Position numbers and translations under genes: made by a program. From Alcaligenes faecalis (GTDB lineage Bacteria; Pseudomonadota; Gammaproteobacteria; Burkholderiales; Burkholderiaceae_B): a stretch of DNA of 64,000 bases. Numbering within the stretch: position 1 is the first letter of the stretch; each line of letters opens with the position of its first letter. The stretch is from positions 124,001-188,000 of the forward strand of contig NZ_CP168006.1 in NCBI RefSeq assembly GCF_041521385.1, read 5' to 3'. This document shows positions 39,001-48,466 of this stretch, one piece after another. The notes beneath the pieces are model-generated. The model had not been told where the DNA came from. It saw only the letters and a program-made list of their open reading frames with translations, and searched no databases.

Positions 39001-39028
39001 TCAGATTTTGCTGAATCGCTCAACAAAT

Positions 39029-39063
39029 GGCCCGACTTCAACATGAAGTTCGGGCCCTTGTTT
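39029..39063 (+). terminator. Terminator after the SBF-family carrier
   Basis: GGCCCGA..TTC and GAA..TTCGGGCC form a stem with an internal mismatch, followed by CTTGTTTTT on the plus strand. It lies between the convergent carrier and TlpA-like genes. Confidence 0.75.
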
Positions 39064-39086
39064 TTCGCGCAGAAGAATGCCGATTT

Positions 39087-39902
39087 TTACTGAAGCTTGT
39101 TGATCTTGTCACTCAACGTTGCTGCCGACAGCTCCCCTGCCCGTACATCCACCAAGCGGCCCTGCTCGTCCAGAAACAAGGTGGTTGGCAAGCCTCGGCT
39201 ACGTACGGCCTGACCTAGCTGCATTTGCGGATCGCGCCACATATTGCCCAACTCCAGGTTTTCTTCACTCAGATACTGCTGTATCACCTTCAATTCCTCA
39301 CCCTGATTGGCGAACACGATATTCACATCGGGGCGCGTGGACTGCACTTGTTTGAAAGCCGGCATTTCCCGGCGGCAAGGAGGACACCAACTGGCCCACA
39401 AATTAACCACTGTCACCTTCCCCTTATATTGATCCAGGCTCTCCGGTGCACTGAAACTGGCTTGCATAGGGATCAGGTCTATCTCGGGTAAAGGCATGGT
39501 CGGCTCTACGCCGCCTCGACCGGCAGCGACCATGATCAAGGAAAAAGCGGCCACACCCACGGCCAGCCCGCCCGATACGGCCGGCAACACCGCCTTGTCA
39601 CGCAGCACGCGCCACAGCACATAAAACCAAGCAGCCGTCACAGCGGCAGGGATCATCAGGCCACCGTCACGCAGATCCAGCCAGTGCAAGGGCTCACTTT
39701 GGTAGAACTCCCACTGCTGAACAAGGAAACCCAAACGCCCAACCAGCACGCCCAGAATAATCGCCCGCCACAAGACCGATTCGGCTCGGGTCTGCCTGCG
39801 TCTATCCAGCCACGCGGCCAGAAACAGCCCCAGCAATGCCGCGACCATAAAAGCAAACAAAGAGGTGGCAAAGGTAAAGGGGCCGAGCTGTATGCTTTGC
39901 AT
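39087..39902 (-). CDS. Membrane-anchored TlpA-like thiol:disulfide protein
   Basis: The 271-residue protein begins with about four membrane helices: LFAFMVAALLGLFLAAWL, AIILGVLVGRLGFLVQQ, a third near residue 90, and GGLAVGVAAFSLIMVAAG. The first two resemble the start of prolipoprotein transferase-like sequences. A periplasmic TlpA/ResA domain follows with VVNLWASWCPPCRREMPAF (CPPC) and cis-Pro GLPTTLFLD. It should reduce or isomerise periplasmic disulfides. ATGs at 39902 and 39908 are both possible; AGGA lies 9 and 3 bases upstream respectively, favouring 39902. Confidence 0.85.
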   Translation of the reverse strand: MQSIQLGPFTFATSLFAFMVAALLGLFLAAWLDRRRQTRAESVLWRAIILGVLVGRLGFLVQQWEFYQSEPLHWLDLRDGGLMIPAAVTAAWFYVLWRVLRDKAVLPAVSGGLAVGVAAFSLIMVAAGRGGVEPTMPLPEIDLIPMQASFSAPESLDQYKGKVTVVNLWASWCPPCRREMPAFKQVQSTRPDVNIVFANQGEELKVIQQYLSEENLELGNMWRDPQMQLGQAVRSRGLPTTLFLDEQGRLVDVRAGELSAATLSDKINKLQ

Positions 39903-39928
39903 AAACATCAATCCTGACAAGACCAAGT

Positions 39929-39954
39929 AAAAAGAGACCCGCCATAAGCGGGTC
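39929..39954 (-). terminator. Rho-independent terminator after trpF
   Basis: GACCCGC and GCGGGTC (39936-39954) form a perfect 7-bp stem with a 5-nt loop, followed on the minus strand by TCTTTTTA. It is about 45 bp after the trpF stop. Confidence 0.8.
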
Positions 39955-39999
39955 GGGGCACTAAGGACAGACAGCGGCGCGGCTAAAAGATTCCCTCAG

Positions 40000-40662
40000 T
40001 CAGGAGGCCTTGCCCAAGATCTGCATGAATTGGCCCATTTTCGTGTGGCACTTGATACCCGGCTCCAACTCCACCCCACTGCTGACATCGATGGCATATG
40101 GGCTGTGCAAGGCGATCCGCTCAGCCACATTGTCGATACGCATGCCACCGGCCAGAACCAATGGGGGCAGCCCATCCTGGCCTTGCAGACGTGCTTGCAA
40201 ACCCTGAATCAACGCGGGATCAAAGGCTGTTCCTGTTCCACCGTAGGCATCGTGATAACCATCCATTAACCAGGCGCGTGCATCGCGATAGTTCAGACAC
40301 TGTTCCAGCAGGCCATCCACCGTATCCAGACCAGGCGCGCCCACTCGAAAAGCCTTGATATAAGGATGTGCGTAGCGACGGCATTCTTGCGGGCTTTCTT
40401 CACCGTGAAATTGCAGCAAGTCCGGCTGCACCTGTTCCAGAATTTCCCGCACAACACTCTCCGAGGCATTCACAAACAGGCTGACTGCCTGCACAAATGC
40501 TGGTACACGGGCGCGCAAGGCGACGGCTTGCTCCGTACTCAACATACGCGCACTTTTCGGATAAAAAACAAAGCCCACCGCATCCGCGCCTAACTGCACG
40601 GCAGCATCGATATCCTGTGCTCGGGTAAAACCACAAATCTTGACTCGGGTACGGCTGAACAT
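40000..40662 (-). CDS. trpF: Phosphoribosylanthranilate isomerase
   Basis: The 220-residue TIM-barrel enzyme carries out the third step of tryptophan synthesis. Motifs are RVKICGFT (catalytic Cys), ADAVGFVFYPKSARML, DLLQFHGEE, DGYHDAYGGTGTAFDP, VLAGGM and DVSSGVE (phosphate-binding). The ATG at 40662 is supported by AAGGATG. The usual partners trpB and trpA do not follow; a terminator and a TlpA-like gene do. It has its own start region just after the terminator of dctM. Confidence 0.95.
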   Translation of the reverse strand: MFSRTRVKICGFTRAQDIDAAVQLGADAVGFVFYPKSARMLSTEQAVALRARVPAFVQAVSLFVNASESVVREILEQVQPDLLQFHGEESPQECRRYAHPYIKAFRVGAPGLDTVDGLLEQCLNYRDARAWLMDGYHDAYGGTGTAFDPALIQGLQARLQGQDGLPPLVLAGGMRIDNVAERIALHSPYAIDVSSGVELEPGIKCHTKMGQFMQILGKAS

Positions 40663-40671
40663 CACACATCC

Positions 40672-40706
40672 TTGAATAAAAAAACGGGGGCCAGATGCCC
40701 CCGTTT
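40672..40706 (-). terminator. Rho-independent terminator after dctM
   Basis: AAACGGGGGC and GCCCCCGTTT form a perfect 10-bp stem with a 5-nt loop, and the minus strand continues as TTTTTTTATTC. It lies between dctM and the trpF start. Confidence 0.92.
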
Positions 40707-40722
40707 GAATCATACAGCGTCC

Positions 40723-42396
40723 TTACTGGAAACTGCTGGCGGCATCATCCATTCCAAACCCATAGCTGTCGGAACCATACGTCGACTCCGTACCGAACTG
40801 GATCTTCGACTCATCCAGCAACACTTCACCATGCTTGTAATGCGTGACCAAACCAGGGAAGGTCAGAACGGCGGCCACCATCAACAGTTGAATGATAATA
40901 AACGGCACTGAGCCCCAGTAAATATCAGTCGTAGACACACGCTTGATCCGCTCGCCCGTCACCTTGTCGGTGTAGTCCTCTTTGGGGGCTACCGAGCGCA
41001 GGAAGAACAAGGCAAAACCAAAGGGCGGGTGCATGAAGGAAGTCTGCATATTGACCGCCAGCAAAACACCGAACCAGATCAGGTCAATGCCCATCTTGTC
41101 GGCAATCGGCCCGAGCAAGGGCACAATAATAAAGGCCAGCTCGAAGAAATCCAGAAAGAAAGCCAACAGGAAGGTCAGGATACTGACGATAATCAGGAAA
41201 CCCCATTCCCCGCCGGGCATGTCGATCAAGAGGTGCTCCACCCACAGATCGCCATTGATACCACGGAAGCTCAAGCTAAAGACGGTCGAGCCCACCAGAA
41301 TGAAGACCACAAAGCAGGACAGGCGGGTCGTCGATTCCATAGCCTGACGCAGTAGCTTCCAGGACAGGCGACCACGCGATACGGCCATAATAATGGCCCC
41401 CACCGCCCCCATTGCCCCACCCTCGGTAGGGGTAGCCACACCAATAAAGATGGTGCCCAACACCAGAAAGATCAGGAACAGCGGTGGCACCATCACAAAA
41501 ACCACACGCTCGGCGATCTTGGAAAGTGTATTGAACTTGAGCAACTTGTTGATCAGCGCGATCACCCAGGCCGTTACCCCCCACAACAGCATCAGCACGA
41601 CGATGTGCTCGTCCATGGGGATATTGGGGTGAGTGGCAAAATAGTGCTGCGAACCAAAGTAGGCCACGGCCGATGCCACCATGCTCAAGACAATCAGCGA
41701 GGTCAAACCACGGCTGCCATTAGGCTCCACATACACACGGGCCTCAGGCGGCAAGGCAGGAGCCGACTTGGGCTTGATGTAAGACATCACCACAATGTAC
41801 AGAACATAGGTCGCCACCAACAGCAGACCGGGCAGCATGGCACCTCGGTACATATCACCGATGGAGCGCCCCAGTTGGTCAGCCAGAATAATCAGTACGA
41901 TGGAAGGCGGGATGATTTGCGACAGCGTGCCCGAGGCTGCAATCACCCCTGTGGCTAACTTGCGGTCATAGCCATAGCGCAACATGATGGGCAAAGAGAT
42001 CAAGCCCATGGAGATCACGGAGGCCGACACCACACCCGTCGTAGCAGCCAACATGGCACCGACCAGCACCACGGCAATGGCCAGACCACCACGCAACGGT
42101 CCAAATAGCTGGCCAATGGTATCGAGCAGGTCCTCTGCCATGCCTGATCGCTCTAAGATCAGCCCCATTAAGGTAAAGAACGGAACTGCCAGCAAGGTAT
42201 CGTTCTCGACAATACCAAATACCCGTTGAGGCAAGGCCTGGAATAAGGCCGGCTGCATCATGTCCAGTTCAATGGCGACCAGACCATATAAAATCCCGAT
42301 TGCCGACAAGGTGAAGGTAACGGGAAAGCCCAAGAGCAAAAACACGATCAGGTTAAAGAACATGATCGGAGCCAGATTATCAACCAGAAATTCCAT
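40723..42396 (-). CDS. dctM: TRAP transporter large permease subunit (DctM type)
   Basis: The 557-residue membrane protein has at least 12 hydrophobic segments and the DctM motifs GFPVTFTLSAIG, NDTLLAVPFFTLMG, GVVSASVISMGLISLPIM and GTLSQIIPPSIVLIILAD. GVATPTEGGAMGAVGAI and NMQTSFMHPPFGFALFFLR come later. It is longer than typical DctM (about 425) because of extra loops around residues 200-290 and a C-terminal tail of about 60. It imports an organic acid driven by the sodium gradient. No gene for the essential binding protein lies beside it. Confidence 0.92.
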   Translation of the reverse strand: MEFLVDNLAPIMFFNLIVFLLLGFPVTFTLSAIGILYGLVAIELDMMQPALFQALPQRVFGIVENDTLLAVPFFTLMGLILERSGMAEDLLDTIGQLFGPLRGGLAIAVVLVGAMLAATTGVVSASVISMGLISLPIMLRYGYDRKLATGVIAASGTLSQIIPPSIVLIILADQLGRSIGDMYRGAMLPGLLLVATYVLYIVVMSYIKPKSAPALPPEARVYVEPNGSRGLTSLIVLSMVASAVAYFGSQHYFATHPNIPMDEHIVVLMLLWGVTAWVIALINKLLKFNTLSKIAERVVFVMVPPLFLIFLVLGTIFIGVATPTEGGAMGAVGAIIMAVSRGRLSWKLLRQAMESTTRLSCFVVFILVGSTVFSLSFRGINGDLWVEHLLIDMPGGEWGFLIIVSILTFLLAFFLDFFELAFIIVPLLGPIADKMGIDLIWFGVLLAVNMQTSFMHPPFGFALFFLRSVAPKEDYTDKVTGERIKRVSTTDIYWGSVPFIIIQLLMVAAVLTFPGLVTHYKHGEVLLDESKIQFGTESTYGSDSYGFGMDDAASSFQ

Positions 42397-42398
42397 TG

Positions 42399-43016
42399 TT
42401 ACTGGCCCTTAGAAACAGAGGTTGTTGCATCGTTTGCCTGGGCAATCTGACGAATTTCCTGGGCAAGCTCTTCTTCTGCGCTCAGCCCGCCATTCCTTAC
42501 TAAAGGGTTGGGACAGACACCACGCAAAAAGCCTATGCATTTGATCAGGTGGGACACACCGGCCAAAGCCAATAGGGCAAAACCGACGGGGATCAGTAAC
42601 TTGACGGGCCAACGCACCAAGCCACCCGTATTGGAGGACTGCTCGTTCAGTACATAGGACTGCTCAAAAAACGGAATAGAGAGCCAAAAAATCAGCAAGG
42701 TTGCGGGCAAAAGGAAAAAGATCACGCCAAGAATATCGATCCAGACCTGAACACGCGGCGGAAAACGTTCCGCTAACGCATCGACCCGTACATGTTCATT
42801 CACAAAGAAGGTATAACCAGCCGCCAGCAAGAAAATGGCACCGAACAAATACCACTGCAATTCCAGCCACTGATTGGAGCTGACGCCATACACCTTGCGA
42901 ACGATGGCGTTAATCGCACTGACCAACACCACGATCAGGGTTAGCCAGGTCACGGACTTACCAACGACCGTATTCAGACGGTCGATCAAACTAGACAATC
43001 GTAAGAAAAATTTCAT
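42399..43016 (-). CDS. dctQ: TRAP transporter small permease subunit (DctQ type)
   Basis: The 205-residue protein has four membrane helices and the DctQ features LNTVVGKSVTWLTLIVVLVSAINAIVRK, WLELQWYLFGAIFLLAAGYTFFVNEHVRVDAL and a fourth helix after PVGFALLALAG. The WYLFG..FLL.A.Y....EHVRVD pattern is diagnostic. It pairs with DctM encoded 2 bp downstream. The C-terminal 35 residues are a cytosolic charged tail. An inverted repeat lies in the leader upstream. Confidence 0.9.
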   Translation of the reverse strand: MKFFLRLSSLIDRLNTVVGKSVTWLTLIVVLVSAINAIVRKVYGVSSNQWLELQWYLFGAIFLLAAGYTFFVNEHVRVDALAERFPPRVQVWIDILGVIFFLLPATLLIFWLSIPFFEQSYVLNEQSSNTGGLVRWPVKLLIPVGFALLALAGVSHLIKCIGFLRGVCPNPLVRNGGLSAEEELAQEIRQIAQANDATTSVSKGQ

Positions 43017-43038
43017 GGCCTTGCTCAGGATATGGTCG

Positions 43039-43072
43039 CCTTCTGGATTCGCTTGTGGCTAATGCCAGAAGG
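43039..43072. repeat. Inverted repeat upstream of dctQ
   Basis: CCTTCTGG (43039-43046) and CCAGAAGG (43065-43072) are perfect 8-bp arms 18 bp apart, 23 bp before the dctQ start. It could be a regulator site or a leader hairpin in the 186-bp gap after truA. Confidence 0.4.
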
Positions 43073-43202
43073 TGGTCGGCCTTATACAGATAAGAATGTA
43101 AGAGAAGAAAATGGCTTCACATTTTATACGATTGAAACATGTGAGGCCGGTTCAGATACCGGGGATAAACCCTTTAGAAATACGCTAAATCATCATTTTT
43201 TT

Positions 43203-44018
43203 TCAGGCCGTTTCACCAAAACGCAATCCACTTAACTCATAGAGCAAATCGTAGGGATTGCTGGCGGGAATCCCAAACTGCTCAGGGTAATCCACCCCGG
43301 CCAAATACAGGCCACTGGCATCGAACGTCGGGGCCGATAGACGGCGATCCCGCTGTGCCAATAAATGCAACACCCAATCAGGCGGCTGACGGCCTTGGCC
43401 GATATAAATCAGCATGCCCATCAGATTGCGAATCATGTGATGCAAAAAAGCATTGGCGCTGAAACGGAACAGGAAAAAGTCGCCCTGCTGTTCAATCTGG
43501 ATCTGCGACATGGTGCGCACCGGACTGGCCGCCTGGCACTGTGAGGAACGAAATGCACTGAAGTCGTGCTCACCGACCAGATGATGGGCCGCCTCGCGCA
43601 TCAAGGCCAGATCCAACGGGCGGTACACCCAGGCAATACGGCCATGCAATAAAGGAGAGCGCACCCGATGCTGACGCAACAGGTATACGTAATGACGACC
43701 TTGGGCCGAGAAGCGCGCATGAAAATCTTCCGGCACTTCACGTGCCCATTGCACGGCAACGGAATCCGGCAACAAGGCGTTCAAGCCGCGCACCCATGAC
43801 TCCAGGCTACGCTCGGCAGCCGTGTCCAGGTGAACCACTTGATTGAGAGCATGAACGCCGGTGTCGGTGCGACCGGCGCAGATCGTAGAAACAGGCTGGG
43901 CCGTAAAACGGCCCAGTGCCTGCTCCAGAACATCTTGAACGGTGTTGCCGCCGGCCTGACTTTGCCAACCCAGCCAAGGCGTCCCTTCATAGCAGACACC
44001 CAGTGCGATACGTCTCAT
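43203..44018 (-). CDS. truA: tRNA pseudouridine(38-40) synthase TruA
   Basis: The 271-residue enzyme modifies U38-U40 in the anticodon stem. Motifs are LGVCYEGTPWLGWQSQ, CAGRTDTGVHALNQVVH with the catalytic Asp, RHYVYLL, and HHMIRNLMGMLIYIGQG. The start at 44018 gives the usual MRRIALGV beginning. It follows fimV by 12 bp, in the conserved asd-fimV-truA order. Confidence 0.95.
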   Translation of the reverse strand: MRRIALGVCYEGTPWLGWQSQAGGNTVQDVLEQALGRFTAQPVSTICAGRTDTGVHALNQVVHLDTAAERSLESWVRGLNALLPDSVAVQWAREVPEDFHARFSAQGRHYVYLLRQHRVRSPLLHGRIAWVYRPLDLALMREAAHHLVGEHDFSAFRSSQCQAASPVRTMSQIQIEQQGDFFLFRFSANAFLHHMIRNLMGMLIYIGQGRQPPDWVLHLLAQRDRRLSAPTFDASGLYLAGVDYPEQFGIPASNPYDLLYELSGLRFGETA

Positions 44019-44030
44019 GGTGGGTTTGCC

Positions 44031-45437
44031 TTACTGACGCACGGGAGGCTCATCCGAAGGCGGCTGATCCAGATCCAAATTGATTTTTTCCAGTTTTTCC
44101 CGAACCATCGCTTCACTGACGGGTGCGGGGGAATCATCGCCGTGGCGATTTTCGGTATTGGCACGGCGCAAAACCCAGGTCACCAGGGCCACAATCAACG
44201 CCAGTACTACGGCCATCACGGCCAACATATGTTCTTGAATCCAGGACACGGTCTTTTTTGCCTTGTTAACTGCACCGGCCATCGTGCCCTGCTCGGGCTC
44301 GGATGGCACGGAGATCGCTCCTGCCACGGCGGCAGAAGAAGCGGCGCCTGCAGCGCCAGAATGCGTATCGCCGGTAGCAGCATCGCTGCCGGCATCGCCC
44401 AGACCCAGCTCTTGTGCCGAATCCAGGATTAAGTCTTTAGCAGCTTCACCTTGAGACTGCAAGGCACGGCCCAGGGTGGAGACATTCTCTTCCAATTGAG
44501 ACACACGATCGCCCGTCTCGCGCAGTTGATGCTGCAATTGCTGCTTGGCGTCACGGGCTTGCGTCCCGGCCGACAAGAGCAAACGATCCTGGCCGTGGGC
44601 CTGAGTACCCGACTGGCTCGAACCGCTTTGCGCCACACCCTGGGAAGCATCAGCCTGATCCTGCCCCTCCTGCGCAGCAGAACGCAAGGCCTGGGCCTGA
44701 TCAACATACAAGCGGCGGGCTTGGGAATCGTCCATGGACAACATGGTCGCCGCATCAGGAATCTGTAGAGTTTTGCCCGCTTTCAGGCGGTGCATATTCT
44801 GATCGATGAAGGCATTCGGGTTCTGCTTTTGAACCGCCATCATCCACTGATAGGCACTGACACCGTCCTTGGCATGGCGACGTGCCAAAGCATGCAAGGT
44901 ATCACCTGATTTCACGCGTACCGTGCTTTGAGCCTGCCCATTGGATGGCGTGGCCGAACCGGAAACCTGTACCGACACAGGCGCCTGACGGCCTGCCCGT
45001 GCTTGAGTCACCGCTTTCACGGCCACCGGGGCCGGAGCCAGAACACTGACCTGATGCAGGAACTGCCCACTATCACTTTGAATCTGCAAGAGCACATCGG
45101 CCACAGACCCCGAGAACATCTGCTCAGAGGACAGCCGAATGCGCCGCACTTGCCCCTGCGCGTCACGCTCGATCACGGCTTTTAAAGAATTCAGATCAAC
45201 CGGAGGGGTCAAGCCAGCCTGTTGCCAGGCCGACAAGGGGGCAGGCGCCACTTTCAGGGACAGGCTTTCCTCAGGGCTGATCTGTCGAATGCCCACATCC
45301 AGCTTGAAAACCTGATTCGGAGCCGACACCAAACGACTATGACCAATCTCCAAAGCGGAAACCGGCGCAGCCGCCAGCATCCCGGCCACGAGCAGGGCCG
45401 AACCCAGCGTACGTACAGGATGCAGACGGCCAGCCAT
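44031..45437 (-). CDS. fimV: FimV-like LysM membrane protein
   Basis: The 468-residue protein has a signal peptide (ending APVSA-LEIG). The FimV N-terminal domain follows (GHSRLVSAPNQVFKLDVGI, to about residue 130), then a LysM-like segment (VRVKSGDTLHALARRH, about 173-228) and a long Ala/Gln/Ser-rich coiled-coil region. A single membrane helix lies at about 400-425 (AVMAVVLALIVALVTWVL), with an acidic cytosolic tail. It lacks the large TPR-bearing cytosolic domain of Pseudomonas FimV and is much shorter. Its place between asd and truA is the classic fimV locus. The role is probably polar organisation or type IV pilus assembly. Confidence 0.88.
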   Translation of the reverse strand: MAGRLHPVRTLGSALLVAGMLAAAPVSALEIGHSRLVSAPNQVFKLDVGIRQISPEESLSLKVAPAPLSAWQQAGLTPPVDLNSLKAVIERDAQGQVRRIRLSSEQMFSGSVADVLLQIQSDSGQFLHQVSVLAPAPVAVKAVTQARAGRQAPVSVQVSGSATPSNGQAQSTVRVKSGDTLHALARRHAKDGVSAYQWMMAVQKQNPNAFIDQNMHRLKAGKTLQIPDAATMLSMDDSQARRLYVDQAQALRSAAQEGQDQADASQGVAQSGSSQSGTQAHGQDRLLLSAGTQARDAKQQLQHQLRETGDRVSQLEENVSTLGRALQSQGEAAKDLILDSAQELGLGDAGSDAATGDTHSGAAGAASSAAVAGAISVPSEPEQGTMAGAVNKAKKTVSWIQEHMLAVMAVVLALIVALVTWVLRRANTENRHGDDSPAPVSEAMVREKLEKINLDLDQPPSDEPPVRQ

Positions 45438-45439
45438 GA

Positions 45440-46564
45440 TTAGAGCTCGCCCAAAGCAATACGCAACATACGACGCAGCGGCTCAGCTGCGCCCCACAGC
45501 AACTGGTCGCCAACGGTGAAGGCACTCAGGTACTCGGGACCCATGTTCAGCTTGCGCAGACGCCCCACGGGGATGTCCAGTGTGCCGGTCACGGCAACCG
45601 GAGTCAGCGAGTCTACTGTGGCTTGACGCTCGTTGGGCACGACTTTGGCCCACTTGGAACCTTCAGCCAGGATATCGGTGATCTCGTCCAATGGCACATC
45701 ACGAGTCAGCTTGATGGTCAGAGCCTGACTGTGGCAGCGCATGGCACCGATACGCACGCACAGACCGTCGATAGGAATATGTTTATCCTGTGCACCACGG
45801 CCCAGGATCTTGTTGGTTTCCACGCCGCCCTTCCACTCTTCACGCGTCATGCCATTGCCCAGGTCGGAGTCGATCCAGGGGATCAGACTGCCGCCCAGGG
45901 GGACGCCGAAGTTTTTCTGAGGCAGATTAGGATCGCGCTGCGTCTGCAAGACACCACGGTCAATATCCAGAATGGCCGATGCAGGATCGTCCAGCAGGCT
46001 GGAGACGGACTGGTTGATCAGACCGAACTGCGTCAGCAGCTCGCGCATGTGCTGTGCACCACCGCCCGAAGCGGCCTGATAAGTCATGCTGGTCATCCAC
46101 TCAACCAGATTCTGGTTGAACAGCCCACCCAGGCCCATCAGCATGCAACTGACCGTGCAGTTACCGCCGATGAACTGCTTGCCACCGTTGGCCAGCGCCG
46201 CATCAATAACAGGACGGTTGATCGGGTCCAGCACGATCACGGAGTTTTCGTCCATGCGCAGCGTGCTGGCCGCGTCAATCCACAAACCATTCCAGCCGGC
46301 AGCACGCAGCTTGGGATAGATCTGGCTTGTGTAATCTCCACCCTGGGCGGTCACAATAATGGGCAGCTTTTTCAAAGCGTGAATATCGTGGGCGTCCTGC
46401 AAAGGGCCAGCGCCGTCAGCCCACGAGGGAGCTGCGCCGCCAGCATTGCTAGTCGAGAAAAACACCGGCTGAAAAAGGGAAAAATCGCCTTCGTCGCGCA
46501 TGCGCTGCATGAGCACGGAGCCCACCATCCCACGCCAGCCGACCAAACCTACCGCTTGAGTCAT
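45440..46564 (-). CDS. asd: Aspartate-semialdehyde dehydrogenase
   Basis: The 374-residue enzyme makes aspartate semialdehyde from aspartyl phosphate, feeding lysine, threonine and methionine synthesis. [18 protein letters not shown] is the NADP-binding start. FFSTSNAGG marks the gamma-proteobacterial-type Asd, and [17 protein letters not shown] contains the catalytic Cys. The later [16 protein letters not shown] carries the active-site His. It lies between leuB and fimV, 2 bp before fimV. Confidence 0.96.
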   Translation of the reverse strand: MTQAVGLVGWRGMVGSVLMQRMRDEGDFSLFQPVFFSTSNAGGAAPSWADGAGPLQDAHDIHALKKLPIIVTAQGGDYTSQIYPKLRAAGWNGLWIDAASTLRMDENSVIVLDPINRPVIDAALANGGKQFIGGNCTVSCMLMGLGGLFNQNLVEWMTSMTYQAASGGGAQHMRELLTQFGLINQSVSSLLDDPASAILDIDRGVLQTQRDPNLPQKNFGVPLGGSLIPWIDSDLGNGMTREEWKGGVETNKILGRGAQDKHIPIDGLCVRIGAMRCHSQALTIKLTRDVPLDEITDILAEGSKWAKVVPNERQATVDSLTPVAVTGTLDIPVGRLRKLNMGPEYLSAFTVGDQLLWGAAEPLRRMLRIALGEL

Positions 46565-46609
46565 AGTAGTACCACCTGGATATATAAAAAAATAAAACGA
46601 TAAAAGATA

Positions 46610-47686
46610 CTATCGCAAAGCCTTGAGCACTGCATCCCCCATAGCACTGGTGCTCAGCAATTGGCAACCGTCTTCGTAGATGTCGCCGGTACGCAGACCT
46701 TGTTCGAGCACGCTGGCAACCGCCGCTTCGATACGTTTGGCCTGGTCTTCTGCATTGAGCGAGTAGCGCAGCAACATGGCAGCGGACAAAATGGTGGCCA
46801 AAGGATTGGCCTTGTCCTGGCCGGCGATATCGGGTGCCGAGCCGTGGCTGGGTTCGTACAAACCTTGCTGGGATGCGTTCAGAGATGCCGAGGGCAACAT
46901 GCCAATGGAGCCTGTCAACATGGCCGCTTCATCCGATAGGATATCGCCAAACAGGTTGCCTGTGACGATCACGTCGAATTCTTTTGGTGCGCGCACCAAT
47001 TGCATGGCGGCATTATCCACATACATATGGCTCAGCTCCACGTCCGGATAGTCGCGGGCCACATCAATCATGATGTCGCGCCAGAACTGAGACGTTTCCA
47101 GCACATTGGACTTGTCCACGCTGCACAAGCGTTTTTGACGCTTTTGTGCGGCCTGGAAACCCACGTGGGCAATACGGCGCACTTCGCTTTCGGCATAGTG
47201 CATGGTGTCAAAGCCCTGACGCTCGCCAGCGAAGTTGCCCTCTTCCACAGTACGCACGCCACGAGGCTGACCAAAGTAGATGTCGCCCGTCAGTTCACGC
47301 ACAATCAGGATATCCAGACCGGACACAACTTCTGGTTTCAGCGTGGAAGCGTTAGCCAACTGTGGGTACAAAATAGCGGGACGCAGGTTGGCAAACAGGC
47401 CCATGGCACGACGCAGACCCAAAATGGCTTGCTCTGGACGCAGATGACGCTCCAGCGAGTCGTATTTCCAGTCGCCCACGGCACCGAACAGCACAGCGTC
47501 GGAGTGTTGAGCCAGACTCAGTGTTTCAGGTGGCAACGGGTGGCCGTGCACATCATAAGCGGCGCCGCCCACGGGAGCCACGGTCATTTCCAGATCCATG
47601 CCCAGAGCGCCTAGCACGCGCTGAGCCTGTTCAGTAATTTCGGGACCGATGCCGTCACCGGGCAATACTGCAATTTTATGAGTCAT
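46610..47686 (-). CDS. leuB: 3-isopropylmalate dehydrogenase
   Basis: The 358-residue enzyme oxidises and decarboxylates 3-isopropylmalate in leucine synthesis. [21 protein letters not shown], the leucine-specific [14 protein letters not shown] loop, [12 protein letters not shown] and the NAD-binding [14 protein letters not shown] are all present. The ATG at 47686 is the canonical family start; a longer frame adds 25 unsupported residues. It is 45 bp before asd and 122 bp after leuD. Confidence 0.97.
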   Translation of the reverse strand: MTHKIAVLPGDGIGPEITEQAQRVLGALGMDLEMTVAPVGGAAYDVHGHPLPPETLSLAQHSDAVLFGAVGDWKYDSLERHLRPEQAILGLRRAMGLFANLRPAILYPQLANASTLKPEVVSGLDILIVRELTGDIYFGQPRGVRTVEEGNFAGERQGFDTMHYAESEVRRIAHVGFQAAQKRQKRLCSVDKSNVLETSQFWRDIMIDVARDYPDVELSHMYVDNAAMQLVRAPKEFDVIVTGNLFGDILSDEAAMLTGSIGMLPSASLNASQQGLYEPSHGSAPDIAGQDKANPLATILSAAMLLRYSLNAEDQAKRIEAAVASVLEQGLRTGDIYEDGCQLLSTSAMGDAVLKALR

Positions 47687-47726
47687 GATAAGTAGGACGT
47701 AAAAATTAGAGAATAAGAGTGAAGAA

Positions 47727-47746
47727 CTCCGGCCTGATGGCCGGAG
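47727..47746 (-). repeat. Hairpin in the leuD-leuB gap
   Basis: CTCCGGCC and GGCCGGAG are perfect 8-bp arms around a 4-nt loop, 40 bp before leuB. A T-rich but interrupted sequence follows on the minus strand, so it could be a weak terminator or an mRNA processing/stability element within the leu operon. Confidence 0.55.
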
Positions 47747-47808
47747 CATCTTGGCCGCCATACGAAGGCAGCCACAGCGAGGCTTTTACAAAGGGCCTGC
47801 AAGCAAGC

Positions 47809-48453
47809 TCAAGGCTGGCCAACCAGCCAGGGGTGACGAGCCAGACGTTCGGCTTCGTACTGACGGATCATGTCCGCTTTCTGCAAGGTCAGACCAATTT
47901 CATCCAGGCCATTCAAGAGGCTGTGCTTGCGCGAGGCATCAATGGTGAATGGCAACTCCCGACCTTCAGGCGTGATGACGCGCTGCTCGGCCAGATCAAT
48001 ACGCAGCTTGTAACCGGGGAAGGCTTTGACTTCATCGAACAGTCGGGCAACATCCAGCTCGTTCAGGACAATAGGCAGCAAGCCGTTCTTGAAGCTGTTG
48101 TTGAAGAAAATATCGGCAAAGGACGGCGCGATAATGGCGCGAAAACCGTATTGCATCAAAGCCCAGGGAGCGTGTTCACGGCTGGAGCCACAACCAAAAT
48201 TCTTGCGCGCCAGCAGCACGGAAGCACCCTGGTAGCGGTCCTGGTTCAGCACAAAGTCCGGGTTCAATGGGCGGCGGGAATTGTCCATGCCAGGCTCGCC
48301 GTGGTCCAGATAGCGCAATTCATCAAACAAGTTGGGGCCAAAGCCGGTACGTTTGATGGATTTGAGGAACTGCTTGGGGATGATCAAGTCCGTATCCACG
48401 TTCTCCCGATCCAAGGGAGCAACCAGACCTTCATGAGTAGTAAATGCTTGCAT
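47809..48453 (-). CDS. leuD: 3-isopropylmalate dehydratase small subunit
   Basis: The 214-residue swivelling subunit partners LeuC in isomerising isopropylmalate. It shows [42 protein letters not shown] (substrate-binding Ser/Arg loop) and [20 protein letters not shown]. The ATG at 48453 has GAGGAAAT upstream. It is 13 bp after leuC and clearly co-transcribed. Confidence 0.97.
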   Translation of the reverse strand: MQAFTTHEGLVAPLDRENVDTDLIIPKQFLKSIKRTGFGPNLFDELRYLDHGEPGMDNSRRPLNPDFVLNQDRYQGASVLLARKNFGCGSSREHAPWALMQYGFRAIIAPSFADIFFNNSFKNGLLPIVLNELDVARLFDEVKAFPGYKLRIDLAEQRVITPEGRELPFTIDASRKHSLLNGLDEIGLTLQKADMIRQYEAERLARHPWLVGQP

Positions 48454-48466
48454 GGTGTGGATTTCC

